From the NCBI GenBank assembly GCA_031216445.1, contig CM062206.1, positions 5,030,001 through 5,094,000 of the forward strand: a stretch of DNA of 64,000 bases, written 5' to 3'. A model generated the notes under the pieces. It had not been told where the DNA came from. It worked only from the letters and a program-made list of their open reading frames with translations, and did not search any database. The first letter of the stretch is position 1; each line of letters starts with the position of its first letter. This stretch comes from Lateolabrax maculatus (lineage: Eukaryota; Chordata; Actinopteri; Acropomatiformes; Lateolabracidae). The translations under genes and the position numbers were made by a program. Of the stretch, positions 11,709-24,500 are shown piece after piece.

Positions 11709-11756
11709 ATGGTGTCCGAGCTGCACTCCGTCTCCTCTGACTGTCTGGATGTTTGA
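11709..11756 (+). CDS. upstream ORF in exon 1 (15 codons, strong Kozak context)
   Basis: ATG with purine at -3 and G at +4 encodes MVSELHSVSSDCLDV and stops at TGA 11754-11756. It overlaps the next AUG (11749) in another frame, so ribosomes that translate it terminate just past that AUG. Such overlapping uORFs usually lower translation of the main frame. Real only if exon 1 is transcribed as proposed. Confidence 0.35.
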   Translation: MVSELHSVSSDCLDV

Positions 11757-11865
11757 CGGCCGAAGTTTCTCGCCTGAGCCTGGAAGTTGTTGGGAGTTTC
11801 CTGTCCTGCAGGCCGCGGCCTCCCGGGGGGAGAACACCAGGGGACCAGAGCTTCACTTCATCAAG
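11749..11865 (+). CDS. possible first coding segment, 39 codons, phase 0 at the donor
   Basis: The frame from ATG 11749 is open through 39 codons to the donor and would continue for 20 more codons into the intron before TGA. That makes it too short for a common ORF cut-off. A Pro/Ser/Gly-containing hydrophilic segment, no signal peptide, no recognised domain. The initiator context is weak (T at -3), and the chance that a GC-rich 39-codon frame is open is considerable, so coding status is unproven. Confidence 0.25.
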
Positions 11866-13267
11866 GTAAGGTGCTTCTGCTCGTTGTTGTCACTTGGAGT
11901 CTTGGCTCTGTTCAGTGGGAGTCTGTGAGGCTGCTGAAACTGCTGTTCAGATCTGCTTCTTGTCAATACATTCCTGCTGTTAATTTCTGTTTGGATGCTG
12001 CTGCTTTATGGATGTTTGCATTGGTATTAATTATGAACGAGCCTACTTGTGGTGGCTGAGCTCATTGTTCGCTGGTGGTTATTTGGCAGGTGCATGATGA
12101 TGCTTTCATGGTTGTTTACATAGTGGAGATATGAATACTCATATATGAGTTTTATGGATGCAATCGACTTTGCATATTTCCCCCTAGGCTGTCCTCATTG
12201 TTTTTAGGGGTTGGTTCAGTGCAAGCTTATGTGTCTTGCAGAGGCTAATATTGTACTGTGTATTGGCTTTTATGAGGACCTGACTGTTGTCTTGCAGGCA
12301 TGACATTCATATAATTATTTCCATGGAATATTGGCTCCCTGGAAATCCCCAAATGGTATCTGTCACGCACAGCATAGGTAGTCATGTTCACATTTTCACC
12401 CCACAGTTCATATTCCGCTTCATATTAAAGGAAAAAAATCAATGTGACCCATTGCTTTGCTATCTTGCGTATCATAATTACATCTTAAAAACTGAGCTGC
12501 TATTGGTTTCCTCCTGCTCCTACATTAAACCACACTGATTGCCATGTTCTGATGGTCATTTGCTTATCACGTTGCATAACATGTTAAACCGTGATTGTGT
12601 GGCTTTTAAAAATGCATATGTTATTGATTATCTGCTGCATAGCTGATGTGTCTTATCCTGCTGCATATCGAGCGAGTTGCTGGGTTTGGGTTGGTCCATC
12701 TTGGTTCACTAGACAATATATTCCAAGCAATGTCCACATGCTTTGTTGGTGAATGGTCACACGGTAGTTGGTGTCCAGCTAATAGTAAGAAATCCCATAA
12801 AATAGCTGTCATTGAGCTCTGTATGTGATATGATTTTCAGTGAAAACGTTTCTTATTGTCAGCGCTGGCGGGCAGTGATGAAGTCAGTGTGATCGACTCT
12901 GGACATATTCTGTATTCGTATAAACAAATCTGTTCCATGTGAGGTGGCTGAATGAAACGAGTGGGAGTGTCAAGACTTAAGCAGAGGATGTTACATTTTG
13001 GAAAGACATTTTCAGAGAGCAAATTTCTATACTTTTGTTTGATATAATCCAAGAGTGTTTCACATTTTATGAACTTTTGTCATTTGGCTTGTATGTAAAA
13101 TACAAGCTCATTAATTTTGCATCTTTCCACCTCTGCACATATTGTAGTAGTAGTCTAAGGTCAGATTAAATATGTGCTGATGGCAGAAAAAAGTTCCAAT
13201 GACGTAAAGGATAATGAAAACAAGTGTATATAGTTCCTTTTTAACCTAGCTTTACTTTTAGAGGACA
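11866..13267 (+). other. start of the putative long first intron
   Basis: Begins GTAAGG and drops at once from island composition to AT-rich DNA. A number of short open frames occur (for example 11787-12059, which reads through the donor), none with an acceptor and donor pair that convinces. The intron has no identifiable 3' end in the window, so it may extend beyond position 64000. Confidence 0.4.
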
Positions 13268-13344
13268 GTCAATGATGCACATTACCAAATCTACACATAC
13301 AGCACTATACTGTATGTGTAGATTTGGTAATGTGCATCATTGAC
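13268..13344. repeat. perfect 35-bp inverted repeat with 7-nt loop (foldback)
   Basis: Arm 13268-13302 (starts GTCAATGATGCACATTACC) is the exact reverse complement of 13310-13344, separated by CACTATA. No mismatch was found on reading through. A stem this long and perfect is unusual: it can form a hairpin in RNA from either strand and a cruciform in DNA. It lacks flanking duplication or MITE-like ends. Origins to consider are a small palindromic transposon, a template-switch event, a hairpin small-RNA locus, or an assembly artefact. Canonical miRNA precursors normally have mismatches and bulges. Confidence 0.95.
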
Positions 13345-14508
13345 CCATTGATGTGAATGGATCTATTGAATGCTATTTTATGCATTTTCTGTTGTTTTAC
13401 ACTGACTGTAATATATTAATCATTTATGCAGTAGGTTTCACTACAAATAATGCTGCTCTATCATTCCCTGTGAAGTGAGTTTGTTCATACATACTTGGAT
13501 ACATATTGTTCTGCTCGTGATAGTAATACAGAAATTATAGGCTGAGTATATTTCAGTGCCCATCTGCTCTGTGCTCCTTTTTTTTCTATCCTTTGGTGCT
13601 GTTCTCTTTAAATTTTTATTGCTCCAATAACCCAGGATGAATCAGCAAAGTTGCGTCTAATGAATCATTATTTCAGGTCAGCTGTTAAATACGATCTGTG
13701 GTGTGCATTGTTAGAGTCGTGGTAATGCTCTCATGTGTCCCAAAAAGCTGTTGAGTCTTCTCACATGCCTCAAACACCAGGGTCATATTTAGCTGCAGGT
13801 ACTGAGGCTCCTCCACACAGATGTCATGTGACCTCTCGTGCAGCAGGGGGAAGTGGAAGGCTGATGACAGCTTCCCGACTACAAGCCACCCATTTCCCCC
13901 TCCGCACTCTCTGGATAACAGCCAATCGGCTCCGTGATATTAGTATTCCTGTATCCTGCCTTGTGTTATTTTCACCAGCTGCCCACCAAAAATCTGAGGC
14001 GACGTGTGCATTTACAGGGTGTCCACTTGAGTTATCTTGAGCCATTAGGATCTAGACGGCCGCTTTCACACAACATTAAGCCAAATTCAGAAAATATCAC
14101 ATTCACAGCATGATCATCAGAATTAGTTATGTCTGATTCTCTGATCTGAGGTTCTGAAATGTTACAGAGAAGTTTAACTACGGAATTACTTAAGCCTAAA
14201 CTCTGCATCATTATATAATGACAGGACGAGTGGAAGGACGGAAATATGAAATGCATATAAATATATATACTGTATGTCCTCTAGCAAAAATTAATTAAGT
14301 ACCCACATACCTACTGTTCCCATTTATCTTTACATCAGAAAGGCCTGGGGAAGCTCTGAGTCTGACAAATGGAACAGAACAAAATGATATTACATGAACA
14401 TCTTTGTCACTCAAATCTGTAAAATGAATCGGCAGCAATTTTACAGACCTGCTGGAATTCATTTAGTGATGCTAAATGTTCAGTTACAGTAAAGAGAGAG
14501 AAAAAAAA
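13345..14508. other. intronic/non-coding stretch, nothing recognised
   Basis: Frames at 13735-14040 are open on both strands and lack splice context. A block at 13730-14050 is of even composition and may be conserved non-coding DNA. Confidence 0.3.
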
Positions 14509-14509
14509 T

Positions 14510-14556
<47 letters not shown>

Positions 14557-14558
14557 TT
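14509..14558 (+). repeat. (TTTA)n microsatellite
   Basis: About twelve TTTA units after an A8 run. A matching (AATA)n of about 20 bases lies at 14783-14802, bracketing a 220-bp segment. That arrangement is typical of simple-sequence tails at the edges of retroposed or MITE-type insertions. Confidence 0.95.
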
Positions 14559-14802
14559 AATTAGCAGGCTAGGTTCTGTGCATAACACTGGTTTATCTTT
14601 TTGACTATTCAGAGGGATAAAACCAAGAGGGAGGTGGTTATTGTTTCTTTTTGAGAGCACCCTCATGGCAAAATACAGGCTGTGGATCACTCCACAATGT
14701 TGTGCTGCGATCATAACCAGTAACAGGTAAAACTCCAGTGAATCTCTTTCAGCAGTCCTCTTACTGAGCACTCTCAAAATTAGAAAATAAATAAATAAAT
14801 AA
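14559..14802 (-). mobile_element. possible small mobile-element relic between complementary A/T tetranucleotide repeats
   Basis: The segment is framed by (TTTA)n on the left and (AATA)n on the right. It carries partly inverted GAGAGCACCCTC / GAGCACTCTC motifs at 14653-14664 and 14766-14775. In the minus frame a 7-residue string MRVLSKR occurs twice. No transposase or RT motif and no clear target duplication were seen, so class is unknown. Confidence 0.25.
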
Positions 14803-15289
14803 CAAATACTTGGAAGTTAAAATGGCATTATACTAGCTGTTGCAGCAGGGAACACCCTCCAGCTCTTGGCATAATGAGGAAAACATTATTAAACATGGCT
14901 GCAACTGTTTATGGAGCTGCAGTTTAGTGGAGCTACTCCATTTTAATACATGACACAATCAGTAATCACACAAAATAACATGGAATGATTCGATATTCTC
15001 CGAAGGTATTATGCTGATGCAATTGGTGCTTAATAGCAAGTGGAAATTTTTCAATTTCTTATTTTAGTTCTTGTTTAATTTCTTCTGGTAAGACACCCAA
15101 CAAGGCTGCACACTGATACCATGTTAGGATGAATCTATTCCTAATGTTATGGGTGAGGTAATAACATTATGATTCATGTTAGTCATTCCACATTTCTCTG
15201 TAGTCATTGGAAAAAAACTCCCTGTTATGTTCTCACCCCATTCTCCCTTGGCATTACGTTCATATTATGCTGTACATAATGTATTTTAG

Positions 15290-15530
15290 CGCTGCAACTA
15301 ATGATTATTTACATACTGATTTATTTTCTCAATGAATGATTTGGTCCATAAAATATATAAAATGCCAGAAAACAGTGAAAAATGCATATTACAGTCTGAG
15401 CCCCAAAGATATTCAATTTACAAAAACCTAAAACAGAGACAAGCTGCATGTTCTCACTTTTGAGAAACTGGGAAAAAATGACTGATTAATTTTCTGTCAA
15501 TCAATTAGTAGTATTAAGTTGATTATGTAG
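15290..15530 (+). mobile_element. GCTGCAACTAA-end DNA element, largely full length (copy 2)
   Basis: Starts GCGCTGCAACTAATGATTAT and continues with the family signatures GGTCCATAAAATAT, GCCAGAAAACAGTGAAAAATG, CCCCAAAGATATTCAATTTAC and a TTTTGAGAAACTGG segment. It ends in TCAATCAATTAGTAG. It lacks any protein-coding frame. The family is familiar from many percomorph genomes as a non-autonomous, probably hAT-like element; the class name is from memory. Confidence 0.65.
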
Positions 15531-15584
15531 CAGTTTGATCTTGACACTAGAGATCAGGGATTGAGTTCCTTTTTTATGTTCAAA

Positions 15585-15748
15585 CTAGGGCAGCAATTAA
15601 GAATTATTTTATTATTGATTAAACTGCAAATCATTTTCTGGATTAATCAATTAGTTGTTTTGTCTATAAAATGTTTTAAAATAACAAAACATGCTCATCA
15701 GTTTCTCTGTGCACAAGGTGACGTCTTCAGATGTCAATCAGCAGTAGC
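15585..15748 (+). mobile_element. GCTGCAACTAA-family 5' fragment (copy 3)
   Basis: Only 55 bases after copy 2 and in the same orientation. It shows CTAGGGCAGCAATTAAGAAT, TTAATCAATTAGTTGTTTTG, GTCTATAAAATG and GGTGACGTCTTCAGATGT, all family landmarks, and then breaks off. Near-tandem insertion suggests a local hotspot or a partial duplication. Confidence 0.6.
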
Positions 15749-18254
15749 TTATTAGCAGAGACTTGACTGACTGCCAGATAAAACTGTGAGTGAGTCGTGT
15801 TTTGCTTATTTTCATCAAGAAAAGGTATGCATGTATGTGTTGAGAAACAATTATATTCCTCAGGTGTACTGAACATTACAATACATTACAAAGTTGACAT
15901 TTAGGAGATGCAGCACATACCCTTGTTAGGTGAAACAACAGCCAGAATAACCTGTTAACTTTACTGGTAAACACTTAGACATAAAGTATTTACTGTATAT
16001 AACATGCAGGAAAAGCAAATCACCCTCTTTTTAAAATGTTCTCATATGCCTCTTTACTGCATCAATAAATCCATAGAAGCGAGAAGCATGTTTTTACTCC
16101 AGAGTCACTCATTAACAGTCAATAGGATGCAGCTGGTTAAATAGGTTGTTATTGACAGAAGTGATGTGATTTAAATTCTTCATCAAATAATGGAATGGAT
16201 TTAAATAAAAACAACTAAGTGATGACAGTGATGGCACGTGTCCGAAGCCCCTCCGTCTGCAATTTGGGTCGTGTGGATGGATGTTTTGCTGTAACCTGAA
16301 CTGAAGCAGGGCTGTGAACATGCCACAGTGCCTGGTGTACCGTTTCCAGAAGACCTTGGCTGGACTCAACTGTTTCCTTTTCAAACTGACTTTAAATTGA
16401 AAAACATTTGGCATCTGTTGGTTTCTGCGACTCAAGGTCAGGTTTGTGAACTAAACGAAGAATGGTGTAACTCCTGGTAGGGGGCCTCTGAAAGAGCATA
16501 GGTCCTTGACTGTCCTAATATTCAGTTTCAAAGCTCAGCATGACATGACATTTTTGTGCGTCCCTAATCAAAGTCTAAATTACACTTACCAGCACCACCG
16601 TCTGCCACATCTATAACCCCCCACCTCAACACTGCTCGTCAGAGATGCAGTAATGGGACTCTAAAATGTCAGAAATGCTCAAATTAAAATCTACCAGCTC
16701 CATTCACTGGACATTATGGAGAAAAATCTTTGAAGGGTTAAAACCTGTGGCCTCTCATTAAGGCCATGTAAAGAGGCGATGGTTAAGGCATCGTTTTAGG
16801 TTCAGGTGTTATGACCTTTCCATTTTTAAGTGTATGATTCAAGAAGTCATGCCCCCCTAATGGCTACTGGACCAGTAGCATGATATTTGACTGAATTTCC
16901 TTCAGCTTACTGTCATGACTTTATGTGCAAAGGAGTCACTGTGAGTCTGCAGTTGGCAGGTGTATTGGAGGTCAGCTCCTCAGCACCTGTGGCTGTTAAA
17001 AGCTTACTAAATTTCTAAATCTGCAACTTGATTGTCCGCCTGGAAAGAAATTAATAGATTTTTGTGGTAACTGATTTGTGTTGTTTTCTAAAAACAACCT
17101 TTTGTATATCTGACCCTTTTTCCAAGCTGATCCTCACTGTATCCTTGCTTTAAAATCAAAATACTGATCAGTGGAGCTTTTGGTAATTCAGACTATGTAA
17201 CTCTATTTCTGACCAAATGTTTTAAAAACCTAGTCACAGCACATACAGCAGCTAACAGCTATGGGCTCCTACAATTCAATAGACTTTTTAGTGACAAATT
17301 ATTGTCATGCGGAGAATTGAAGTGCAGCCAGCATCTGCTAACCGTAATTTATTGCCATGTTCCAAAAAGGGTAATTTATTTGTACCTTTTAGGCTTCTGC
17401 TGTAATAACAGGGGATTGTGGTCCTGTTTGTTTAAGATGGCAAAATGTAGAAGCCAAGATGTAATCCTGCCACCAACCTTGGAGAGACAGACAATCCTAA
17501 ATATGATCTGGTACCTTTCCAGCACCATGCTGATTCCGGCATACCCCTACTGAGCCTAACAATGTACAAATCACAATGGAAAAACACACAACACTCTACC
17601 AGTGTGGGTGCAGACATGTGGGAAAAAATACATATATTATAATATTTACTGCTGCTGTCAGCTGTGACCATTATAAGGAAGGTAAATTTCACAGAAACAG
17701 AAAGTGTGTATAAGAGCCCATTAGTTCTTATTAAGTGTTTTTCTTTGCATTTACCTCAGTCTGACCAGCTGACGGCTCTCCGTGGCTGCAGCTTGCAGGT
17801 TTTTTCCCCAGTTTGTTTGTTTCTCTGGATAAAGGAGAGCAGTCATGCTTCATTAGTAGGATATCGAGAAAAACTCCCTTGGCAGGTTCCTTTCTACTAT
17901 ACTTCATAGTCAAATCAAAGAGCTACCAGTGGAGCTGAGAACGGATCGAGAAAGTGAACAAAATAGAAACCATCAGCTTTTCTTAAGGTTAAGAAGTTTA
18001 CTGTGAATATACTGTAAACACATTGCACCAGATTCAATTTTTTAAATTGTGCCAATATATAAACATCTTGATGCATTTCATGCAACAATATATTTAAAAT
18101 CCATTATTTTCAAATGAAAATAAGATACTGTATACTCACATACGACAATGGTGTTCAAATACAGAGGAATAGTATCCAGTATCCAGTGTAAACTGTGTTG
18201 TGGGGTTCATGGTGTCACCAACAAATTTGTGTTCCTTATTTTGAGTGAAAAACT
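15749..18254. other. intronic/non-coding stretch, nothing recognised
   Basis: AT-rich, with small frames only. The 107-codon minus frame 16112-16435 has no motif or splice support. No RNA gene or repeat family was recognised. Confidence 0.35.
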
Positions 18255-18524
18255 GTACTGTGCTGTGATAATATATATATATATATATATACTTTTTTAT
18301 ATAGGAGTTTGATTTTGATAAGATTGTGATGAAGTACCTTGATTTTTCTGGTATTGCTAAATTTGCTAAAAGCATCCCTTTTAGGTTATTTTATCCATAA
18401 ATATCATCTCAAATGTTTATTCTGACAATTTACTATACCAAAATATATATATCAGTATTGTAATATAAAATAACATATACCACGATAGAAGATTTTACCC
18501 ACATTGCCCACTCTTACCTTGCAG
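18255..18524. mobile_element. degenerate MITE of the type ending in ATCGCCCA-like sequence, with (TA)n
   Basis: Ends ATACCACGATAGAAG...CATTGCCCACTCTTAC, which resembles the tail of a widespread teleost MITE whose ends read GGGCTGGGC and GCCCAGCCC with ATATCACGATA inside. A (TA)n tract occupies 18268-18291. Heavily mutated, without a clear target duplication. Confidence 0.4.
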
Positions 18525-21500
18525 AGGCCATAAGACAAATCACAGGAGTGTATAATCCAATTAGTCACAAAAGAGAAAGAGAAAACACAACCTGGAAAAT
18601 ACACTGAGCTGAAATTTACTTCAAGTGCTGCAGGGGACCCAGCAACAACTGTAAATGCAAAAGCAGCACAGGTACGGTGGCCACAGGTGCGACTGAGACT
18701 GCAACAATCAAAATTGAGCCTTGAGTGTTACAGTTTGTTGAAGGAACCTGACGCTGGTAGATTTCATATAATATACAATGTACCCACATAAAAAGAGATG
18801 ACATACTCTTTGTAGACAAGCAAGTATCTGATTTTAAGAGCGTTTTTTTTTTTTTTTTAGTACTGAACTTGCCATAGACACTTATAGACCCTTAATATAC
18901 TGCGTGGGTCCCTTTAACAGAAAACCATTGCTAATCACAGTTAAAAATAAGTCTTCTGTTTGCTGCTTTAAACACTAACTATGGAATAAAACTTTACAGC
19001 TACATCAATTCTTGAGCAAACTAATTTGTTGCCACTCACCAAATTGATTTAAAAATGCAATTGATCCAGGCTCTTTCTTGCATTTCACAAAGCAACTGCC
19101 TGCAAAAACCACAAAGACATCTCTAGAAAGCTGAGATGTGGCTTTTGATTGACGTTTATGTGTATTAGTTGTCAATTAATGGAATTTCAAGCTGCGAATA
19201 TATCTGAATAGATGACGTCTAACTGAATTGTGGTTTCAGATACTAGTCTGGTTGGTCTGAAGCAGCCGCTAAATGAGCATTAAGATCAATGTCACGCGTT
19301 GTTCCTTAGACTTAAACGTCCTTGGAATTTCAGTTGCATGGGCTTATTAAGTTTCATGTGCCTGTGTCAGTGTGTAGTATTTAATTTTAATTGGAAAAGG
19401 AACACTAAGTACATTACATTAAATCTTCAAAGGGGCATAAAGTGATCTACAATTGTAATCAACTTATTTTTCGAAGCAGAAATCACAACATTGACAAACC
19501 GTCCCCAACCGTTGCATTGTTGTGGCCTGTAACTCGCATCTGTTTCATTTTCCAGTGAACACAGAGTTTTGTTTTGAAAAAAGCAACCTGGGTCAGCAAG
19601 TAAAATCACACCTGGTGAAGTGAGAGTTATTGGTATTGATCAGCAACCCCCTTCAGGTATATTACAGTCAGTTTGTGCTCTGGTGCAGTGAATATCAAAC
19701 TTATTGCCCCTTGAAAACATTTTAATGGAATCTGTGCCTTCATTGATTTAAGATATTAAATGCGCAAGCATGATCTTAAATATCATATAAGTCTAATTTT
19801 TGTTAGAACTTGAATAAAACAGTGTATATATTTGTCCCGGTAAGCCTGATGTTTTCTCGGTGGAGCTGCAAATGTTAACAGTGTCTTCCTCATCGCCATC
19901 ACCTCAAGTGTTTGGCCGTCTGTAAAACTTTAAGGTTAAAAGGTTTTTTGGCTCACGGTATCTCCCTGAATCTGTCAGACTTTTTGGCTTGTGATAGTTG
20001 GAAGCAAGTGTTGAACGTCACGCTACACACGGTGATGTTAAACAACACTGATCTCACGTTTTAGCCAACAGATGTCGCTGGTGAGTTTTCCAACCATTAT
20101 ATCTATGTATGTAACTGTAGTTTAAAAAAGATTTTAAAAATACATTTATAAACAGATTTCCCCGATGGTTCACCCAGTGAGCACCAACATAGGCCCGGCA
20201 ATATGCTGGTGGAAAGCCTGCCAGCATACATGGAGAATGTACCATAGAAATTACATTTGTTTAAGTTCATCCAATCAGAAAACTCAAGAAAATACTTTAT
20301 ACAACAAGTGTTCTTTTGGAAATAAGAAACACCAGTGGGCTTTTTGGTTTAAATGAGGGCATCTTCTGTGACCCTGTGCTAAGGAGCTCCTCAACGTTAC
20401 TGATGTCCAACATTAAAAGTGTCGCAAAAAAGTAAAAACAGGCAAAATGGCCACCCATAGGTCGGTGGTTGGTTTTGCAAAGAGGCGAGCTGGGGTCCAC
20501 CCGATGAGGAGTGCGGGTAATTAGCCACTAGGGCAGCAGCTGAAAGTCATGGTCTCCCTCAAAGCTGTCGTCTGTTGCATGCTGATAACATTGACATGTC
20601 CTCCTCTCACGCCACATTCTGCTGCATGCCAGACAATGGGAGGGAAAGCAGAGAGGGATGGAAACTCAGGAAAGAAAGGATGGCGAGGAAGACAGTGACG
20701 GATGAAGAGAGGGGCTGACCTTCGCTCATTAGTGAAGCAACCTTCTATAAGCTAATCGATGAGTGGTGCAATTGAAGGCAGAAAGACCCAACTGACCACA
20801 CTCTGGTTCCCGTAGAGACAGTTTGAAGATGACGGCTCTGAGGGTCTTTATACAAAATTTTGGGTGTATTTTTTCTCCATCATCATGATTGAGACATCTT
20901 TTGAATGTCAGTTATTGTGCATCTTGCAACTATTGTGTCGTATGAGGAATGGAAGACAGATGTGATTGAATAAAGTACAAATAAAGGCTTAAAATGCAAA
21001 TTGGACATGACATGTGACAGCAAAACATGTTTCTTTATGTTCCTATATCAGTTATGTTGTGTATGGTGGTAGAAAGTGGTAATGGTAGATTAAGCCTTGC
21101 ACTTATTTCATTGTCTACCTGCTGCTATGTTTTACTTAATGTGTGACATTAAGAATGTGACTTTAACTGCAGTAAATAGATCTAATACTTAGGAAATGTT
21201 TGTTTTCCAGTAAGTTGCTCCTACCAGAAGTCATATGATTAAGCATTTGTATGTCTGACATCTTTTGTTAGCTAGTGGACTGTATTAAATGATGCATGAG
21301 AACAAGTATCAATATTCATCTCATCGTGATCATCATTGTATTCATTTATATTCTCTGTGAGGATAGACTAACCAGGAGGCATTAGTGCCTGACCTTGACA
21401 CACTGCTGAGAGTACTACAGTAGCAGGGCAAAGTAATGAAAGAGAACTTAGTTTGATTTAGTGCTCAGGTATTGAGAGATGTAGATCGGCTTGTTTGACC

Positions 21501-24500
21501 TGGTTCGACACTGCCAGCAAAGTCTGTTCAAAACATCCAGTGAACTGAGTGGAATATGTTTTACACCACATGTGACATGAAGGACATGGAAATCAACAAC
21601 ATAGACACAGTAGTAAAAGACGCTGTGAGTGACTTTTTATTGAGGAATCCACAGAGGAAGTTGAATAAAGGTAAATAAAACGACCTTCTGTGAATCTGTA
21701 GAGTATAAAAACTAGTTTATTTTGTTTCCCTACTTTCAGTATGTTCACTAGAATAGAAGGCCTTTGAGATGGGAATTGTGTCTCTGGTAAGGTCCTGGAT
21801 ATTGAGAATAAGTTAAATATTTTGATAAAACCTCTGAAGAGGAATGAGTGGTATCCTAAATGGCCCTCACAATCTCCAGCGCGAGTATCTAAATGTGTTC
21901 CCACATAAAAGGTTGGATGTGTTTGTACCACAGGTTTATAAATGTAATAAAGATACTGGCCTTTGAGCACTTCATAGCCACCAATCAGTGAATAATGGAA
22001 CATAGGGCTTCAACTTCATCAAGAAAACACCAAGCATGTACCCAATTCAGACCTGTTGTTCTAGTTATATGGTTGAAGGATAATAGTTTTCATCACATTT
22101 CACAGTTCTAGTACATAATTTGCTACATGGCACATAATGTTTAATAAAGTTATTAGAATTTTTTATTGAGTATCTTATTCTTTTTTTAAGATGTGATATA
22201 AAATTTAACCACTCCACTGAATATAGCATATATCAGAGTTAATGCTTTTTTCTATGCTGAGACCCTGATAGTAAAGAATATAGCTTGCATTTATGACCTA
22301 TAGTAAAATGAGCCTACAGAAAACATGTATTTCTTTACTCCAGTCAATATTTCAGAGGCTGTGGGAAACACATAAGTAGATATAATAAGAGAAGACCCTG
22401 CTTCTTCATTATGGACATATTTTTTTTTCTTCCTAGAAGTAAAACAATGCCTTTAACTATGTGTATTTATCTATAACGGGAACATGGAAGGACATTAGCA
22501 CATACCATTTTGGTCCAATGAAAAATGCTACTATGTCTTGTTTCATTCCTAATATCTTCATGTCAAATAGTAATAGAGATCTCAAATATTGGTGCAAAAC
22601 TAATACAAGAAGAAAAAATAATGATTACTGCCATATGGGTGCAAAAAAAAAGGGTTTATTAAACCCTTAATATAACTCTTGATTAGGAATTTTGCTCTTT
22701 TCTTCCAAATCTAGGACCTTTATAGAAAATCAATAGGCATGCATTACAAACTTTTAATGGTTCAACCATACTGAGAAGTTGGGTGAGGCTAGAAATAATA
22801 CTTTTCATGATTTTAATGTCCTCACAGATAAGACGTTTATGAGAGTGTAAAGATTATAAAATATCAAAATCTAAAATCACACGACATATTGTACAAACTA
22901 TTTCTTTTCAAGCACACCCCAGATTGTGAGTGTGTGAACTGTAAACTGCAGGAAAATATATCATGTATTGCTACTTCTTTTTTGATTGCGGCTGCTTTTT
23001 AATTGGTTGCACATCATGCTGCTCCAAATTACTGACATTACTAGGTTTGTTAATTTTTTATTAGTTTGCTTGGAAGAATTTGTATTTGAACAACATAGTT
23101 TTGTAAGACAATAACACATTATGACAGTAAGAGTTCCCTGAAAGCTGATAGACAATAATTGTGACAGGGATGTGAGTAGTTATCACACATCCCTAATGAT
23201 CCATTCAATTTTGTCCAAGGATTCTTTGTCTAGGTAGGCTTTCTTTTGAGTGGCGTCTGTGATGAAGGGCTGAACAAATAAATTACCTTGAATTTGAATG
23301 ACAGTTAAGATATTTGAGTGGTTTTCGCCTTTGGTTCAAAATGACTCATCGGTGCTCTGCCACAAGAGATGAGCCTATCACTGCATCAACTGGGGGGGGG
23401 CTCTGCTTGTGACGTTAAGAGAGGTAATATTTTCACAGACATGCACAGTAGACGAGGTCGATCCGACCGGTGAGGTGATATTATATGCAGCTGGCTGGAG
23501 GACCTGGAGTCAAATTTCGAGTGATCCTGTGTGTGGCAGTAATAAGGTGGGAATTAGATGCACTTTTAAATTGCCTTGGATGATGCCTTCAAGGGAAGTC
23601 TTCATACGATGCAGCCTGGGGCGCAGAAAAATGCCAGGACTGCCACTGACCAAAGTATTCTCCCATCGAAAACATTACCTACAGCCGCAGACACAGCTCA
23701 GATCTGTGTAATGAGCAACTGATCAATCCATTCAGCCTCTCTCACATTCTGTTCTGGCCTCGATGGGCTGCTCTGTGATGTGTGGAATATCAACCAAGTA
23801 TGTCAACAGGAAGGACTTTAATGAGGTCCGAAAAGCCAGACTGAATAGAGACATTACAACATTTCCTGTGACCTATTATTTTGAATTCTGCTGGTACTTT
23901 GTTTGCCTTCAGAGGTGGCAGTGTCTAATTGGAGCGGTGATTTGAGACCAGGGACTTGAATCTATTGACCTCACCCTGTCAAAACACTGATAACTATGGG
24001 AAGAGTGGCTGGCGGTGAGACTATGCTGTTTACAGCTTTTAATAAAGCGTTAAGTTGAGGGTCATTGTTCAAACGCACACAGTCAACTTGTATCATTCCT
24101 TCTCAGGCCTTATGACAAAAGTATTTTGTTCGTCTATACCTAATGGAAAAGGAGAGAGTGGGAGAAACACAGGGACTGTGAAGAAAAAGTAGATGAGAAA
24201 AAACAAGAAGAGCGAGTCAAAGGGGAATCAAAGAGGAAGAACAAGACAAATAGAGCGTTAGAAGACAGATAAAGTAGACAAATAGAGAGAGGCAGACCGA
24301 CGGGGAAGCTGGGAGTTTTTGGATCAGGACAGTTCTGACCGGAGCAGAGCAGCACGGGAAGCCAGCTGTTGTTCACCACCTGCCACCTTCCACAAAGGAC
24401 CCAAAGACTACAATGCACCCTGTGTCCCTCTTTGCCTCTCTGTGCCCTAACAAATGTAAGCTAATAATCCAATTACAGCACTAATTTGTGGATGCGGTCT

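Larger units (their letters stand above)
11648..11865 (+). other. putative exon 1 (5' UTR, possibly with coding start) ending in a strong donor
   Basis: The right edge is AAG|GTAAGG, nearly the ideal U1 match, with the intron beginning at 11866. The left edge is inferred from TATAAG and is uncertain by tens of bases. Two AUGs matter. The one at 11709 has strong context (G at -3, G at +4) but opens only a 15-codon frame. The one at 11749 has weak context and stays open exactly in phase 0 to the donor. If 11749 is used, the exon encodes 39 N-terminal residues (MFDGRSFSPEPGSCWEFPVL...); otherwise the exon is entirely untranslated. The peptide matches no family I recognise. Confidence 0.55.

Noticed and set aside
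11787..12059. 90-codon plus-strand ORF across the exon 1 donor
   Set aside because: It reads straight through the strong GTAAGG donor into intron-like sequence, and its start codon is not ATG.
18268..18291. (TA)n tract considered as a TATA-type promoter
   Set aside because: It is a dinucleotide repeat inside a MITE-like relic, with no GC box, donor or open exon nearby.
21593..22003. 136-codon minus-strand ORF
   Set aside because: No domain, no splice or promoter context, and AT-rich composition; its residue make-up looks like translated non-coding DNA.
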